From contig JAIZWK010000001.1 in assembly GCA_021498095.1 (NCBI GenBank), positions 1-64,000 of the forward strand: a stretch of 64,000 bases of DNA. Direction: 5' to 3'. This DNA comes from Candidatus Harpocratesius repetitus (GTDB taxonomy: Archaea > Asgardarchaeota > Lokiarchaeia > Sigyniarchaeales > Promethearchaeaceae). Both the position numbers and the translations under genes were made by a program. How positions within the stretch are numbered: the first letter of the stretch is position 1; each line of letters opens with the position of its first letter. Under the pieces are notes generated by a model. That model ran no database searches, was not told where the DNA came from, and saw only the letters and a list, made by a program, of their open reading frames with translations. This document shows, piece after piece, positions 8,490 to 17,464 of the stretch.

Positions 8490-9479
8490 TTAAATATTAA
8501 ATTCTAATTCTTCGTGTTCAATAGATTGATAAGCATTCTGCAAAAAAGGATATACTTGTTGAAAATTTGAATGAACTTGTCCACTAGGAAAAATTCCCGC
8601 TTCAGTAATAACTCCTGAAATATAAAGACGGTTGACTGTTTCAAAAGCAGGATTTAAGATTTTTAATTGCTCCGGCTTTTCATCCCAATCTTTGTAAATT
8701 TCAACCGTATCTCTCATTTCAATTTTCTCAAAATTACCAAACGCAGTCCCAGGATTATATTTCAATAGAGGAGTCGCAACATATAAGGGAATATGTTCTT
8801 CATGGGCAACTAATGCTAATAAACGAGAGCCAATTTTATTTAAAACAGTTCCTTCACTGGTAACTGCATCAGCTCCAATTATTATTAAATCTGTCCCTAA
8901 ATTTCGAGCAGCCCAACGCATTGCACTGTCAACAACTTGAATAACTTCAATTCCATGGTCGATCAGCTTTTTTGCTGTAATTCTTCCTTGATAAAATGGG
9001 CGAGTTTCGGTGGAAATCACCTTAAACTGCCGTCCTTGCTTCTTTGCTTCCACAAGAATTGCTTCTACAATACTACTATGACAATGAGTTTGAACAACAA
9101 ATGGTTCTGAAGAATTTTTAGGGATTAATCTCGCACCATATTTAGCAATTTGACTTTTAGATGCTTTTAAAATGCTGATATATTCATTTCCATATATTTC
9201 AACCATTTTTGCGAGATTAACTTCAATACCCTGTTGATGATCATGCTTTATTTTGCCTAAAATGAATAAAAGACCATTTCGCATCGCGGGTTCTGTGCTA
9301 CGAGATCTCGCAAAAACTTGTTCTGCTGTTAAAAGATCTTTCCAAAGAGATTCGTTTGATTCATCTTTATGTCGTTGAGCAAATGCAATGAATTCCTTAA
9401 CTGCATAGATGGCAATATTGGTTGCACCTTGAATTTCTAAAGAAGTAATTTTCAACGCTGCTGATTTTAAACGATCCAT
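8490..9479 (-). CDS. Ribose 1,5-bisphosphate isomerase (eIF-2B fold)
   Basis: It converts ribose-1,5-bisphosphate, formed from AMP or nucleosides by AMP phosphorylase, into ribulose-1,5-bisphosphate, the RuBisCO substrate. The protein has the eIF-2B alpha/beta/delta fold signatures. C133 in 'QTHCHSS' and D204 in 'IIGADAV' correspond to the catalytic Cys/Asp pair known for the Thermococcus enzyme. The TRPFYQG strand and the 'SEGTVLNKIGS' loop are conserved. The length of 329 aa is typical. Being directly upstream of RuBisCO on the same strand supports this over a generic eIF-2B subunit or methylthioribose-1-phosphate isomerase. A TATA-like stretch lies at ~9557-9568. AMP phosphorylase is not in this window. 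Confidence 0.9.
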   Translation of the reverse strand: MDRLKSAALKITSLEIQGATNIAIYAVKEFIAFAQRHKDESNESLWKDLLTAEQVFARSRSTEPAMRNGLLFILGKIKHDHQQGIEVNLAKMVEIYGNEYISILKASKSQIAKYGARLIPKNSSEPFVVQTHCHSSIVEAILVEAKKQGRQFKVISTETRPFYQGRITAKKLIDHGIEVIQVVDSAMRWAARNLGTDLIIIGADAVTSEGTVLNKIGSRLLALVAHEEHIPLYVATPLLKYNPGTAFGNFEKIEMRDTVEIYKDWDEKPEQLKILNPAFETVNRLYISGVITEAGIFPSGQVHSNFQQVYPFLQNAYQSIEHEELEFNI

Positions 9480-9720
9480 AATTCTATCATATCCAAACTT
9501 TTTTTCTATACGACTAATAATTGTTATAACTGCTTCCTAAAATTCTTTGTATTTGTTTATATAAAAATAAATTATAGGATGAAAGTTATCATATTCGTAA
9601 AAATTATTATTTAATTATTTATACTTTCTTGACCAATGAAAATACAACTATCGAAATTAAACATTTATTTTTTAAAAGTTGAGATTTCAAATTTTTTTTT
9701 AAGATTATGTTAATTTTCTG

Positions 9721-12510
9721 GTGAAAAGCATGAATTTAATGAAAAAAACTTCCATCTCCGTTTCCCTCTTAATTTTTATATTATTTCTCGGCTTGGTGGG
9801 AATTAATCTCTTTATTCCATTTACAGCAGCTCAAACCTCGAATCCTACAGAGGTGCTCTACCTGGGAGAAGAAAATGAACATGTTGCTAAAGCTTTAATG
9901 CTTGATTCAGATAATATGCATGTTACTGTTCAAAATCCATCGAATGTTGATCTTTCAAACTTAGATGAATACGACGTGGTGGTAATAAATGATGTATTAA
10001 TATCTGCGAGTGCCCGTTCCACATTAGTTTCATGGGGATCGCAAACAGATCACGGAATAATGGTGATTATGGGGCCTCAACTAACTGCAGATTCATCTCT
10101 TTTGGTGGATTTGGGAATATCTACATCGAATTCGTTTTCAAATAACTCAGGATATATTAATGAACCTGATGAATTAAATGACAAAAAAGGCCTTTCATTA
10201 GTCTCAGATGAATTTAAAAATAGCACACTTCCCTTTATCTCGTCAGTTGTATGGAATACCGCTCCGGAAACCTTCTATTTTACGCTCATGACAAATCTAA
10301 CCCCAGAAATTAAAACTATCGTAAGAATGCAATGGACGGATGCAAATTTTACTAAAACGAACTACCCACTAATTGCGGGAAGATCTTTGGGAAGTAACAA
10401 TCATTTGAATGTGTATGTGTTTACGGGATGGTTCCAAAACGAATTCGATGATACAGATTCCAATCAACATTTTATGGTCTGGTTATATTTTAATTATCTT
10501 ATGTATTCAACAGCCCAAAGTACAGTAAGTTATCCCAATATTCCACTTTATGGAGATTGGTTAGGCAGTCCTGTACCACACTTCCAAGCCAGACTTATTT
10601 TAGGAATTGTAGTGTTGCTAATAGGTGTAGGTTCCACCGTGGCATATTATTATGTTAGAAAAAATAAAAAGGAGCATCGGGAAATATTCATCAGTGATGA
10701 AATTATAGTTGACAAGAAAGAGAAAGAAGAAATTCCCGCAGATGAAATTTTTGTAGATAAAAGTGATAAGTGGGAAGTTGTAGGAATGCATCGACAAATT
10801 GCCGGGTTCTTCAAACTCTTCTTTGTAATGATTTTACTATTAATTCCACAGTTGATTGTAACTTCTTTCGTTATGCCTGTGTACTTAAATCCATATCCTC
10901 AATCGAGTGGATGGTATTCCTACACGCTCCATTTCTTTGAAGCAATATGGCTGGTTTTTGATATGGGTTTTAACTTCGCAATAACAAAGTTTTTTGCCCA
11001 ACACAGAATAGAAAGACCAGAAAAGGCATATCACTACGTGCAACTCTTTATTTGGTGGGAGATTCTTTCGGGCGTAGCACAAGTATTTTTCGTAGCTTTT
11101 ATAGGCTCATTTATATTCCCACACACAAACTTTTCCTATCTATCTTGGATGTTTGTTGTGCATTCTCTAATTCAATTCCCTGGAATATTTTTGGTATTTC
11201 AGTATTTCTTCCAGGCATATCAGCGAACTGATTTCAGCATGATTTCATTTGCCCTCCAAGTATTCGTTCTGCGACTGGCACTTCAAATCGCGACTGTTCC
11301 CATTTTCAAGGCCATTTTTGCGAATAATATTATGTATGGTCCTGCATTTGGCGCAGGAATCGGTATGCTGGTTGGACAACTGCTGGGTGATTGGGTATTA
11401 TTCGGAATTACCTTGAAAATGTATAAAAGTTTAAAATTACCACTACTTCCTATCTTTACAGCAGATTTCACCAAATCTGAATTTGTAGAGACATTTAAAT
11501 TCGGAGGAAAAATGGTACTAGGCCAAATGTGGGTACCATTAGGTTGGCTTTTACAGGTTTTTCTAGTAGCTATTTATTTACCCAACAGTAGCGCTGAACA
11601 AGGCTATTTTGAATTAGCATATACTGTTTCAACCATACCTCAAGCGATATCTTTATTAATGACTTCAATGTTAGGAGGTTTAACAGAAGCTTATGAATAT
11701 AAAAAGACAAATCTTCACAATTATACATCTTTTTCAGGAACCAAATGGGGAAGTTTGTGGACATTTTATCTTGTATCAACATTCTTAGCCATTGGAGGAC
11801 CTTTTATATTAGGTGCAAGTGGACCTAATTGGGCTCGGGCTGCATCATTAATTCCTCTTTTAATGCTATTTCAAGCACTTGGACCTACATCTTGGCAGGC
11901 AGATTACGAATTTGCCGCGGCGAATAAACCAATTTATGCAGGAATTGCATGGATAGTCGAGCAATTTATCCGGGGAATTCTTACTTTCGTCCTTTTGGCA
12001 GAAATGCATGTTATGGAAGCAGTAATCATCGCATACATTATCTCACTTTCCATTAAAAACGTTTTAGTGTTAATTTTGATTCGAACTAAAATCCATAAAT
12101 GGGATTGGAATGTTTGGCAGGCATATATTGCTCCTCTGCTTTCTGCGGCTGTAAATTATCTCATTCTTAGAGGTGTGATCTTTTTGGTAATTGATGTAAT
12201 GTTTGGTGGAGAATACAACATTATTAATGCTATAATTTTATTTGTTATAGGAATGTTCGCTATGGAATACATATATGCTTTTATTGACGGATTATTTGGT
12301 GGATTCTGTGATAATACACTTAGTGAATTAGACGTTGCTACCAATATGGTTACAGGCGTGAAAGGTTTGGCTCGAGGATATTATAAAATGGTTGCTCTTG
12401 GTGCTAAACTATCACCACTTCACAATAAGTTTAAAATAAAGGTTTACGACGACGCTTTTAGAGAAGCACAAGAGCTTACTGATATCAAAAAGAAAGTGGT
12501 TAAGAATTAG
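9721..12510 (+). CDS. Fusion of extracellular GATase-like domain with MOP-superfamily flippase-like membrane domain
   Basis: A 929-aa membrane protein. Residues ~10-37 are a signal peptide or anchor. Residues ~43-275 form an extracellular alpha/beta domain of the GATase/ThuA-like kind ('VLYLGEENEHVAKAL', 'DEYDVVVIND', 'HGIMVIMGP'). A transmembrane segment follows at ~293-313, then an acidic cytoplasmic linker, then from ~360 about a dozen membrane helices spaced like MATE/Wzx-type polysaccharide flippases. The family is therefore lipid-linked sugar or drug export; the substrate is unknown and the call rests on topology plus texture. The start is GTG at 9721 or ATG at 9730. It stands alone with its own promoter region upstream. 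Confidence 0.6.
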   Translation: MKSMNLMKKTSISVSLLIFILFLGLVGINLFIPFTAAQTSNPTEVLYLGEENEHVAKALMLDSDNMHVTVQNPSNVDLSNLDEYDVVVINDVLISASARSTLVSWGSQTDHGIMVIMGPQLTADSSLLVDLGISTSNSFSNNSGYINEPDELNDKKGLSLVSDEFKNSTLPFISSVVWNTAPETFYFTLMTNLTPEIKTIVRMQWTDANFTKTNYPLIAGRSLGSNNHLNVYVFTGWFQNEFDDTDSNQHFMVWLYFNYLMYSTAQSTVSYPNIPLYGDWLGSPVPHFQARLILGIVVLLIGVGSTVAYYYVRKNKKEHREIFISDEIIVDKKEKEEIPADEIFVDKSDKWEVVGMHRQIAGFFKLFFVMILLLIPQLIVTSFVMPVYLNPYPQSSGWYSYTLHFFEAIWLVFDMGFNFAITKFFAQHRIERPEKAYHYVQLFIWWEILSGVAQVFFVAFIGSFIFPHTNFSYLSWMFVVHSLIQFPGIFLVFQYFFQAYQRTDFSMISFALQVFVLRLALQIATVPIFKAIFANNIMYGPAFGAGIGMLVGQLLGDWVLFGITLKMYKSLKLPLLPIFTADFTKSEFVETFKFGGKMVLGQMWVPLGWLLQVFLVAIYLPNSSAEQGYFELAYTVSTIPQAISLLMTSMLGGLTEAYEYKKTNLHNYTSFSGTKWGSLWTFYLVSTFLAIGGPFILGASGPNWARAASLIPLLMLFQALGPTSWQADYEFAAANKPIYAGIAWIVEQFIRGILTFVLLAEMHVMEAVIIAYIISLSIKNVLVLILIRTKIHKWDWNVWQAYIAPLLSAAVNYLILRGVIFLVIDVMFGGEYNIINAIILFVIGMFAMEYIYAFIDGLFGGFCDNTLSELDVATNMVTGVKGLARGYYKMVALGAKLSPLHNKFKIKVYDDAFREAQELTDIKKKVVKN

Positions 12511-12626
12511 AAAACCTTCCTTCACTCAATCCACATCTTATTTTTTTTATTTTTCTGATCTTCTGATATTTTTTCGTTGAATTCTGCTGATATATTAGTG
12601 GTGTTGATGAACCCAGCCATTAAAGT

Positions 12627-12983
12627 TTAATGCTGTCGCAAGTGAGATTCAATAAATTTTCGAACCGAGCTTTTTCCTTTAATTATACCATAATGTCCTT
12701 CACAAAGTATATCGGGCTCAAATGAAAGCAGATATTTCATTGATTTTCGCCAATCTTCGACATTTGAATTAAACTCTTCCATGAAGGGTCCGTGAATATC
12801 TTGTCCGAATAAAATCGTTCCAAATTTAGGATGAAGATAAATCACACTGATAGAACCTGGTGTGTGTCCTGGAGTATGAATTATTTTTAACTCAAGCCCA
12901 TTTAATCGGAGTATATATTCATCATCTTTAATTGATTGATCAACCTTTACAGCTATATAATTTACAAATCTTAATTTAACAAT
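12627..12983 (-). pseudogene. C-terminal remnant of a metallo-beta-lactamase-fold hydrolase
   Basis: Reading the minus strand back from the stop gives ~118 codons ending 'FIESHLRQH', with the metallo-beta-lactamase features 'IHTPGHTPGS', 'GQDIHGPF' and 'CEGHYG'. The N-terminal half bearing the HxHxDH zinc motif is missing: the frame is closed by TAG at 12984-12986 and there is no ATG ahead of the conserved region. It is therefore a truncated relic. A full-length member of the same fold lies at 17465. The deletion junction abuts the start of the divergent hydrolase gene. Confidence 0.75.
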
Positions 12984-13039
12984 CTATCAATTTTTCCATA
13001 TCTTTTTTTTAAATCTTCCCTTTACTTTAATGATTCTCA

Positions 13040-13930
13040 ATGCGATCTTCTCTCGTTGTTAAATCGAAATTTGAGCATATTTGTAATGCCCAATATATTC
13101 CAATGAGCGATGGAACTCAAATTCAAGTTCTTACCACAAAATTGAAAGATCTTTCAGATAACTCTCAACAATCTGCTACCATACCTCATTATACTCTTAT
13201 GCTCATTCCAGGCTGGGGAACAATTGTTCCATCTTGGGATTCTTTCTTAATGGAAGCAGTTAATTTATTTAATATCGTCTATTTCGAATCTCGAGAAAAA
13301 GATTCAAGCATTCTGGGAAAGCATATACATTCGAATATGGACAGATTGGCACAAGACATTGAAGAAACAATAAAATTTCTAAAAATTCCTTCCAACCAAT
13401 TAATTTTGGTTGGTTCTTGCATCGGTGCAAATACTATCGCATATGGTTTAATGAACAACCGTTTTTCACCAAAATTAACAATTTTTATTGGTCCTCAACT
13501 GCATTTTCCACTACCTTGGTATGCCCGTTTTCTCATTCCTATTTCACCACATTGGCTCTTTCGTTTTTTCCGCCCAATTTTGCGATTTTGGGTAAAATAC
13601 TTTCAAACTGCCGATAAAGATCAAGCACAAAAATATATTAGAATAATTAATGAAGCAGATTCAAAGAAGTGGAAGAAAGTCGGAAAGGCAATAGCATTTG
13701 AGCAATTTGACTCAATATATCCACAAATTACCCAAACTGTGCATGTAATAGGAGAAGGAAATGATAAAATGCATAAAGCATCCGATGCTTTGAAAATTGC
13801 TCAATTACTTAAGAATGCAGTATTTGTCATGATGGATAGTAATGCAGCCACACATAGTGGGGAAATGGCTCAAAAAATCCACAATCTAATCCTTCAAGAG
13901 CAATCAGCACGAATTAACGAGGATTTTTAA
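13040..13930 (+). CDS. Alpha/beta-hydrolase with cysteine nucleophile
   Basis: A 296-aa alpha/beta-hydrolase fold protein. The oxyanion strand is 'LMLIPGWG', the nucleophile elbow is 'LVGSCIGAN' with C127 in the position normally held by Ser, and the C-terminal catalytic His is H272 in 'ATHSGEMA'. A Cys nucleophile is known from dienelactone hydrolases, but the overall sequence is closer to generic acyl esterase/hydrolase members. The helical cap at ~155-215 is rich in Phe, Trp and Pro ('FPLPWYARFLIPISPHW') and suggests a hydrophobic substrate. The substrate is unknown. It is convergent with the LarA-like gene. Confidence 0.75.
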   Translation: MRSSLVVKSKFEHICNAQYIPMSDGTQIQVLTTKLKDLSDNSQQSATIPHYTLMLIPGWGTIVPSWDSFLMEAVNLFNIVYFESREKDSSILGKHIHSNMDRLAQDIEETIKFLKIPSNQLILVGSCIGANTIAYGLMNNRFSPKLTIFIGPQLHFPLPWYARFLIPISPHWLFRFFRPILRFWVKYFQTADKDQAQKYIRIINEADSKKWKKVGKAIAFEQFDSIYPQITQTVHVIGEGNDKMHKASDALKIAQLLKNAVFVMMDSNAATHSGEMAQKIHNLILQEQSARINEDF

Positions 13931-13958
13931 AAAAATATTCATAATTAAATCTATTTGA

Positions 13959-15215
13959 TTATTTTTTTATCTGCATTGTTCCTTCAGAATCAAAAACTAT
14001 ATGTAAACCCTCTTCGATAATGTCCAAATGCGAATTCTGTTCGATTTGTGAGCGATAATCTTCTGAAACAAGAAATTCTTCCAATTCAAGAGTATTTTTA
14101 ATCCAAACTAATCGAAATTGAGAAATATCATCATTACGTCCCGACATTTGGGTTGCAATCTTAAGAACTTCAAAATCATTATTCAAAGCCATTGGAACTT
14201 TACATGTGTCTGTGCGGTAAGCTGTTTGAGAATTAAGATATGTAGATTTAAAATCGATTTTTTTTAGAAGTTTTTGAGAAGTAAAATCAGCAAGACCAAT
14301 TCCTTGAGCATTACCATGCGTAGATTCTGTCAAATCACGAATATATAAACGATGAACTTTCATGGTTGATCCTTCTTTCCGCCCCGTAATATTGGTATCC
14401 ATACCAGTCCCACTAAATTCTTTCCCCATTTCATCCACGACCAGCAAATCAATCTCTGGAAATGGAATTCGTGCCATCCATTGATATGCTAACTTAAGTA
14501 ACTCCGGCTCTTGCTTTGGAATTTGCTCAGGTATCAAACACTTTAAAAGCCCTATCTCTTCGTATGCATTCTGTAAAATAGCCAATCCCCCTAAAACTGG
14601 AACCTTATTCAATAAAACATCATATACAGCGAAGGCAATATCATCCCATGAAAAATGTTCGGCTGCACGATGATAAATCCGAGCACCTTCTCGTTTTCCC
14701 ATTCCAATTAAACACATTTTCATCAAACCACTTTCAACTGTGGCGGTAAATTTTGTGTGAGGTTTGATTCGATTAACAACAAAAATATGATCCGCTTGTG
14801 CTGCATAATGATCGAGATAAACTGGAGTTCCCAGCGAGGTATAATCAATTAGATCAACATCCATAGTTCCCTTAATTGGACAACCTGTGATTTCTTCTGT
14901 AATTCCATAGTTTGTCAAAATCTGAAGCTGTCCTTCGCGGGTACCTCCACCATGACTACCCATAGCAGGAAAGATGAATGGTTCAGCCCCAAGTTGCTTA
15001 AATTCATGAACAATGCATTTTAATATTAAGGAAATATGGCAGATTCCCCGACTTCCTGCAGTAATCGCAACAGATTCTCCCTGTTTGACTCGATTTGCTA
15101 AGTTCAACTTTTGAAATTCGTTATGAATTACATTGGGAATTAAATCTTTAGATATTGATGGTTGATCAAAACTTTGTCGAATTCTGAGCATGGATGGTAA
15201 TTCAATATTTTTCAT
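13959..15215 (-). CDS. LarA-like (DUF2088) protein, lactate-racemase N-terminal family
   Basis: A 418-aa protein of the family that includes nickel-pincer lactate racemase LarA. It shows 'VAITAGSRGI', 'FPAMGSHGGGTREGQ' and 'VVNRIKPHTKFTATVESGLMKM', which match the conserved N-terminal domain and the His-containing loops of this superfamily, and a C-terminal 'VVDEMGKEFSGTGMDTNITG' segment. No larB, larC or larE cofactor genes are adjacent, so a racemase activity on lactate cannot be assumed; many archaeal members are uncharacterised. It is transcribed towards the hydrolase at 13040, with a 28-bp gap. Confidence 0.75.
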   Translation of the reverse strand: MKNIELPSMLRIRQSFDQPSISKDLIPNVIHNEFQKLNLANRVKQGESVAITAGSRGICHISLILKCIVHEFKQLGAEPFIFPAMGSHGGGTREGQLQILTNYGITEEITGCPIKGTMDVDLIDYTSLGTPVYLDHYAAQADHIFVVNRIKPHTKFTATVESGLMKMCLIGMGKREGARIYHRAAEHFSWDDIAFAVYDVLLNKVPVLGGLAILQNAYEEIGLLKCLIPEQIPKQEPELLKLAYQWMARIPFPEIDLLVVDEMGKEFSGTGMDTNITGRKEGSTMKVHRLYIRDLTESTHGNAQGIGLADFTSQKLLKKIDFKSTYLNSQTAYRTDTCKVPMALNNDFEVLKIATQMSGRNDDISQFRLVWIKNTLELEEFLVSEDYRSQIEQNSHLDIIEEGLHIVFDSEGTMQIKK

Positions 15216-15355
15216 TTATCATTCACCAATCATTTATACAAATTATACAGTTATATTCAGTAGCATTATCTCACAACAATTCTTATTCGCACAGACCATA
15301 TTTCTGACTTTATTTCATTATTCTTTATCGATGTTAGCAACTGAAATAATCATAA

Positions 15356-15916
15356 TCAATTATTATTCCTTTCAATCTGATTTAATTCTCGTTCAAACCA
15401 GTAAAAAGCAGCAATAATAAATGTATTTGTTATTTTGCCTTCTCCAATCAACTCTCGTACTTTTTGGATGGAAACTAGCTCATATTCAATTTCTTCTGTA
15501 GGATCGAAATTAATCTGCCCAAAAGGACGAATATTTTTCGCTAAAAATGTATAACATATATTATTTTGAATGGCAGGATTGGCATCAACTCGGCCTATCA
15601 ATTTCCAATCATCTGATACAAAACCTGTCTCTTCTTCAAGTTCTCGCTGAATTCCAATTAAAGGTTCTTCATCGGGTTCTAATACTCCGCCGGGTATTTC
15701 TAATTCAACATGATCTGTGCCAAATCTATATTGCCTAATCAATAATATTTCGTTATTTTCCGTTAAACCGACAACATTAGCCCATCTTGGTGCATCGATA
15801 ACAAATGCGGTAAAATTCTGATCCCTTGTGGGATTATAATAATCTTTGCTCAAGATATTAAATGGTTTACTCCCAAAAATAATTCGTTGGGATTTCACAA
15901 TCCATTGAGATATCAT
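15356..15916 (-). CDS. Nudix hydrolase, ADP-ribose pyrophosphatase-like
   Basis: The Nudix box is complete: 'GGVLEPDEEPLIG' followed by 'RELEEETGF', fitting GX5EX7REUXEEXGU. The 'VELEIPGG' strand before it and the ~180-aa length fit ADP-ribose/NDP-sugar pyrophosphatases. The open frame continues 20 codons upstream to an ATG at 15976, but those codons include the terminal inverted repeat of the neighbouring insertion sequence (15926-15939). The ATG at 15916 (protein start 'MISQWIVKSQ') is therefore the likelier original start. The insertion lies 10 bp upstream of it and probably altered the gene's promoter. Confidence 0.85.
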   Translation of the reverse strand: MISQWIVKSQRIIFGSKPFNILSKDYYNPTRDQNFTAFVIDAPRWANVVGLTENNEILLIRQYRFGTDHVELEIPGGVLEPDEEPLIGIQRELEEETGFVSDDWKLIGRVDANPAIQNNICYTFLAKNIRPFGQINFDPTEEIEYELVSIQKVRELIGEGKITNTFIIAAFYWFERELNQIERNNN

Positions 15917-15919
15917 ATT

Positions 15920-15925
15920 ATTATA
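15920..15925. repeat. Left target-site duplication of the insertion sequence
   Basis: The hexamer attata directly abuts the left terminal repeat and matches 17411-17416 at the right end. Confidence 0.8.
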
Positions 15926-17410
15926 ACTTGAGTTTGTCAAAATAAAATAAATTTCTTCATATTTGATTTTTTGCATCGTTTTATCACGACAAAAATTGCT
16001 TGCTTAAAAAAGTAACCTTTAAATCTAAGGAACTCTTTGTTTAAATAAGCATGAAAACCTTGGGCTTCTACGACTTACCACACCAATTTCTAAAGAATAT
16101 ACTCCAAAATACCGTCCATCAAAGTCCTAATATGAATTACTTGATAGAACGTCTAATTACAGGTATTTTGGGTCAAGAAAAGCCTTCAGCTCGCAAGATC
16201 CATCAGGAACTTGTGGTTGGCGAAAGTTTGAAAACGTTTTATCGCCAGATTCATCACTTAGCTGCTCAAATGCCCTTTCTTTTCTCCAATATAATCAAAT
16301 CACTCCAAAATGGGTCTGATATTCCAATGAAAGTGGATGGAGTGTTGAGCATCGATGAACACTTAATTCCCCACACGAGCCCAAAGATGGAAGGGGTGGA
16401 TTATTTCCACTCTTCTTCTTCAAATGGGAAAATTTTGGCGCATTCGATCATCTCAACTCATTATTTTCGACGGGGGATTGAGTATCCTGTCTCGTTCCAG
16501 TTTTATCGGCGTGAGCGCGAGCTAGAAAAATGGGGTGAAATAGAAAGTTATCACAAAAAAAATGACATTGCCCAAGAGGAACTTGAAAAAATTTGTAAAA
16601 TGGCCAATTCGCCCAAATATGTCCTTATGGATTCCTATTTTATGACAAAAGAAAATTGTCGATTGCTCCAAAATTATAAAAAAACATATATTTCTCGCCC
16701 AAAACGCAATTGGAAAGGGACATTGGGCCACAAACGCCAAAGCTTGACTGAAATATTTGAAGGGATTCCTGACAGAGAATTTCAACAAACATGCATTCGA
16801 AATTCAAAAATAGGGTCGAAGAAATATTATTTAACAGCGAGTCGGAACATCTTTTTTCCCAAAATCGGAAACCATCAAGTAATTTTCGTTAAAATCTTGT
16901 CAGATACAGTACGATCGCCTGATCTCTTTCAAAATGTCGAAGAAACTGTAGATTCTCGTGGTTACGCTTTTCGGGTGTTTATTACCAATAATCTAGAGAT
17001 GTCCGTAGAACGAGCACTCTCTTTATACAGCCTTCGGTGGACAATTGAGACCGGTTACCGAGATATGAGCCAAAATTTAGGCCTTCATGGATGCATATGG
17101 CAAAATCTGAGCGGACAATACTGCTTTATTGGTCTGTCATTTCTGTGCTATATCTTTTTGATGTGGGCTCGGCATCGCGGTGCGTTTTCTCATTATGGTT
17201 TAGATTTACGAACGATAGGGCAACTACGAATGGCTTTTCGTCATTATTTACAAAGAGAATTTGCGGAATGGCTGGAGAAGATCCATCTTCAGTGTCAAGA
17301 CTGCAAAATGGCAAATTGGTTATATCAGCATGTATTTGTAGGAAGTTGAGGACAAAATACCGCATAAAGAAGAAAAGAAACAAATTTAAGTATTAATGAC
17401 AAACTCAAGT
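15926..17410. mobile_element. Intact insertion sequence, 1485 bp, with 14-bp terminal inverted repeats
   Basis: The perfect 14-bp terminal repeats are ACTTGAGTTTGTCA at 15926-15939 and its reverse complement at 17397-17410. They are flanked by a 6-bp target duplication, attata, at 15920-15925 and 17411-17416. The single gene inside is a DDE transposase with an uninterrupted frame, so the element looks recent and potentially active. Confidence 0.9.
16051..17349 (+). CDS. IS4-like DDE transposase
   Basis: A 432-aa transposase filling the insertion sequence. The acidic triad can be placed at 'LSIDEH' (first Asp, ~residue 103), 'YVLMDSYF' (second Asp, ~residue 193) and 'YSLRWTIETGYRDM' (the Y-x2-R-x3-E signature of IS4-type C-terminal regions). 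The N-terminal ~60 residues are likely the end-binding domain. No frameshift or stop interrupts it. Family assignment to IS4 is by the C-terminal signature; the 6-bp duplication leaves room for a related group. Confidence 0.85.
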   Translation: MKTLGFYDLPHQFLKNILQNTVHQSPNMNYLIERLITGILGQEKPSARKIHQELVVGESLKTFYRQIHHLAAQMPFLFSNIIKSLQNGSDIPMKVDGVLSIDEHLIPHTSPKMEGVDYFHSSSSNGKILAHSIISTHYFRRGIEYPVSFQFYRRERELEKWGEIESYHKKNDIAQEELEKICKMANSPKYVLMDSYFMTKENCRLLQNYKKTYISRPKRNWKGTLGHKRQSLTEIFEGIPDREFQQTCIRNSKIGSKKYYLTASRNIFFPKIGNHQVIFVKILSDTVRSPDLFQNVEETVDSRGYAFRVFITNNLEMSVERALSLYSLRWTIETGYRDMSQNLGLHGCIWQNLSGQYCFIGLSFLCYIFLMWARHRGAFSHYGLDLRTIGQLRMAFRHYLQREFAEWLEKIHLQCQDCKMANWLYQHVFVGS

Positions 17411-17416
17411 ATTATA
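17411..17416. repeat. Right target-site duplication of the insertion sequence
   Basis: The hexamer attata follows the right terminal repeat and matches 15920-15925. Confidence 0.8.
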
Positions 17417-17464
17417 AATAAGACATAAAAAGAATTAAAATATCGGTTTATTTCAAGAATAATC

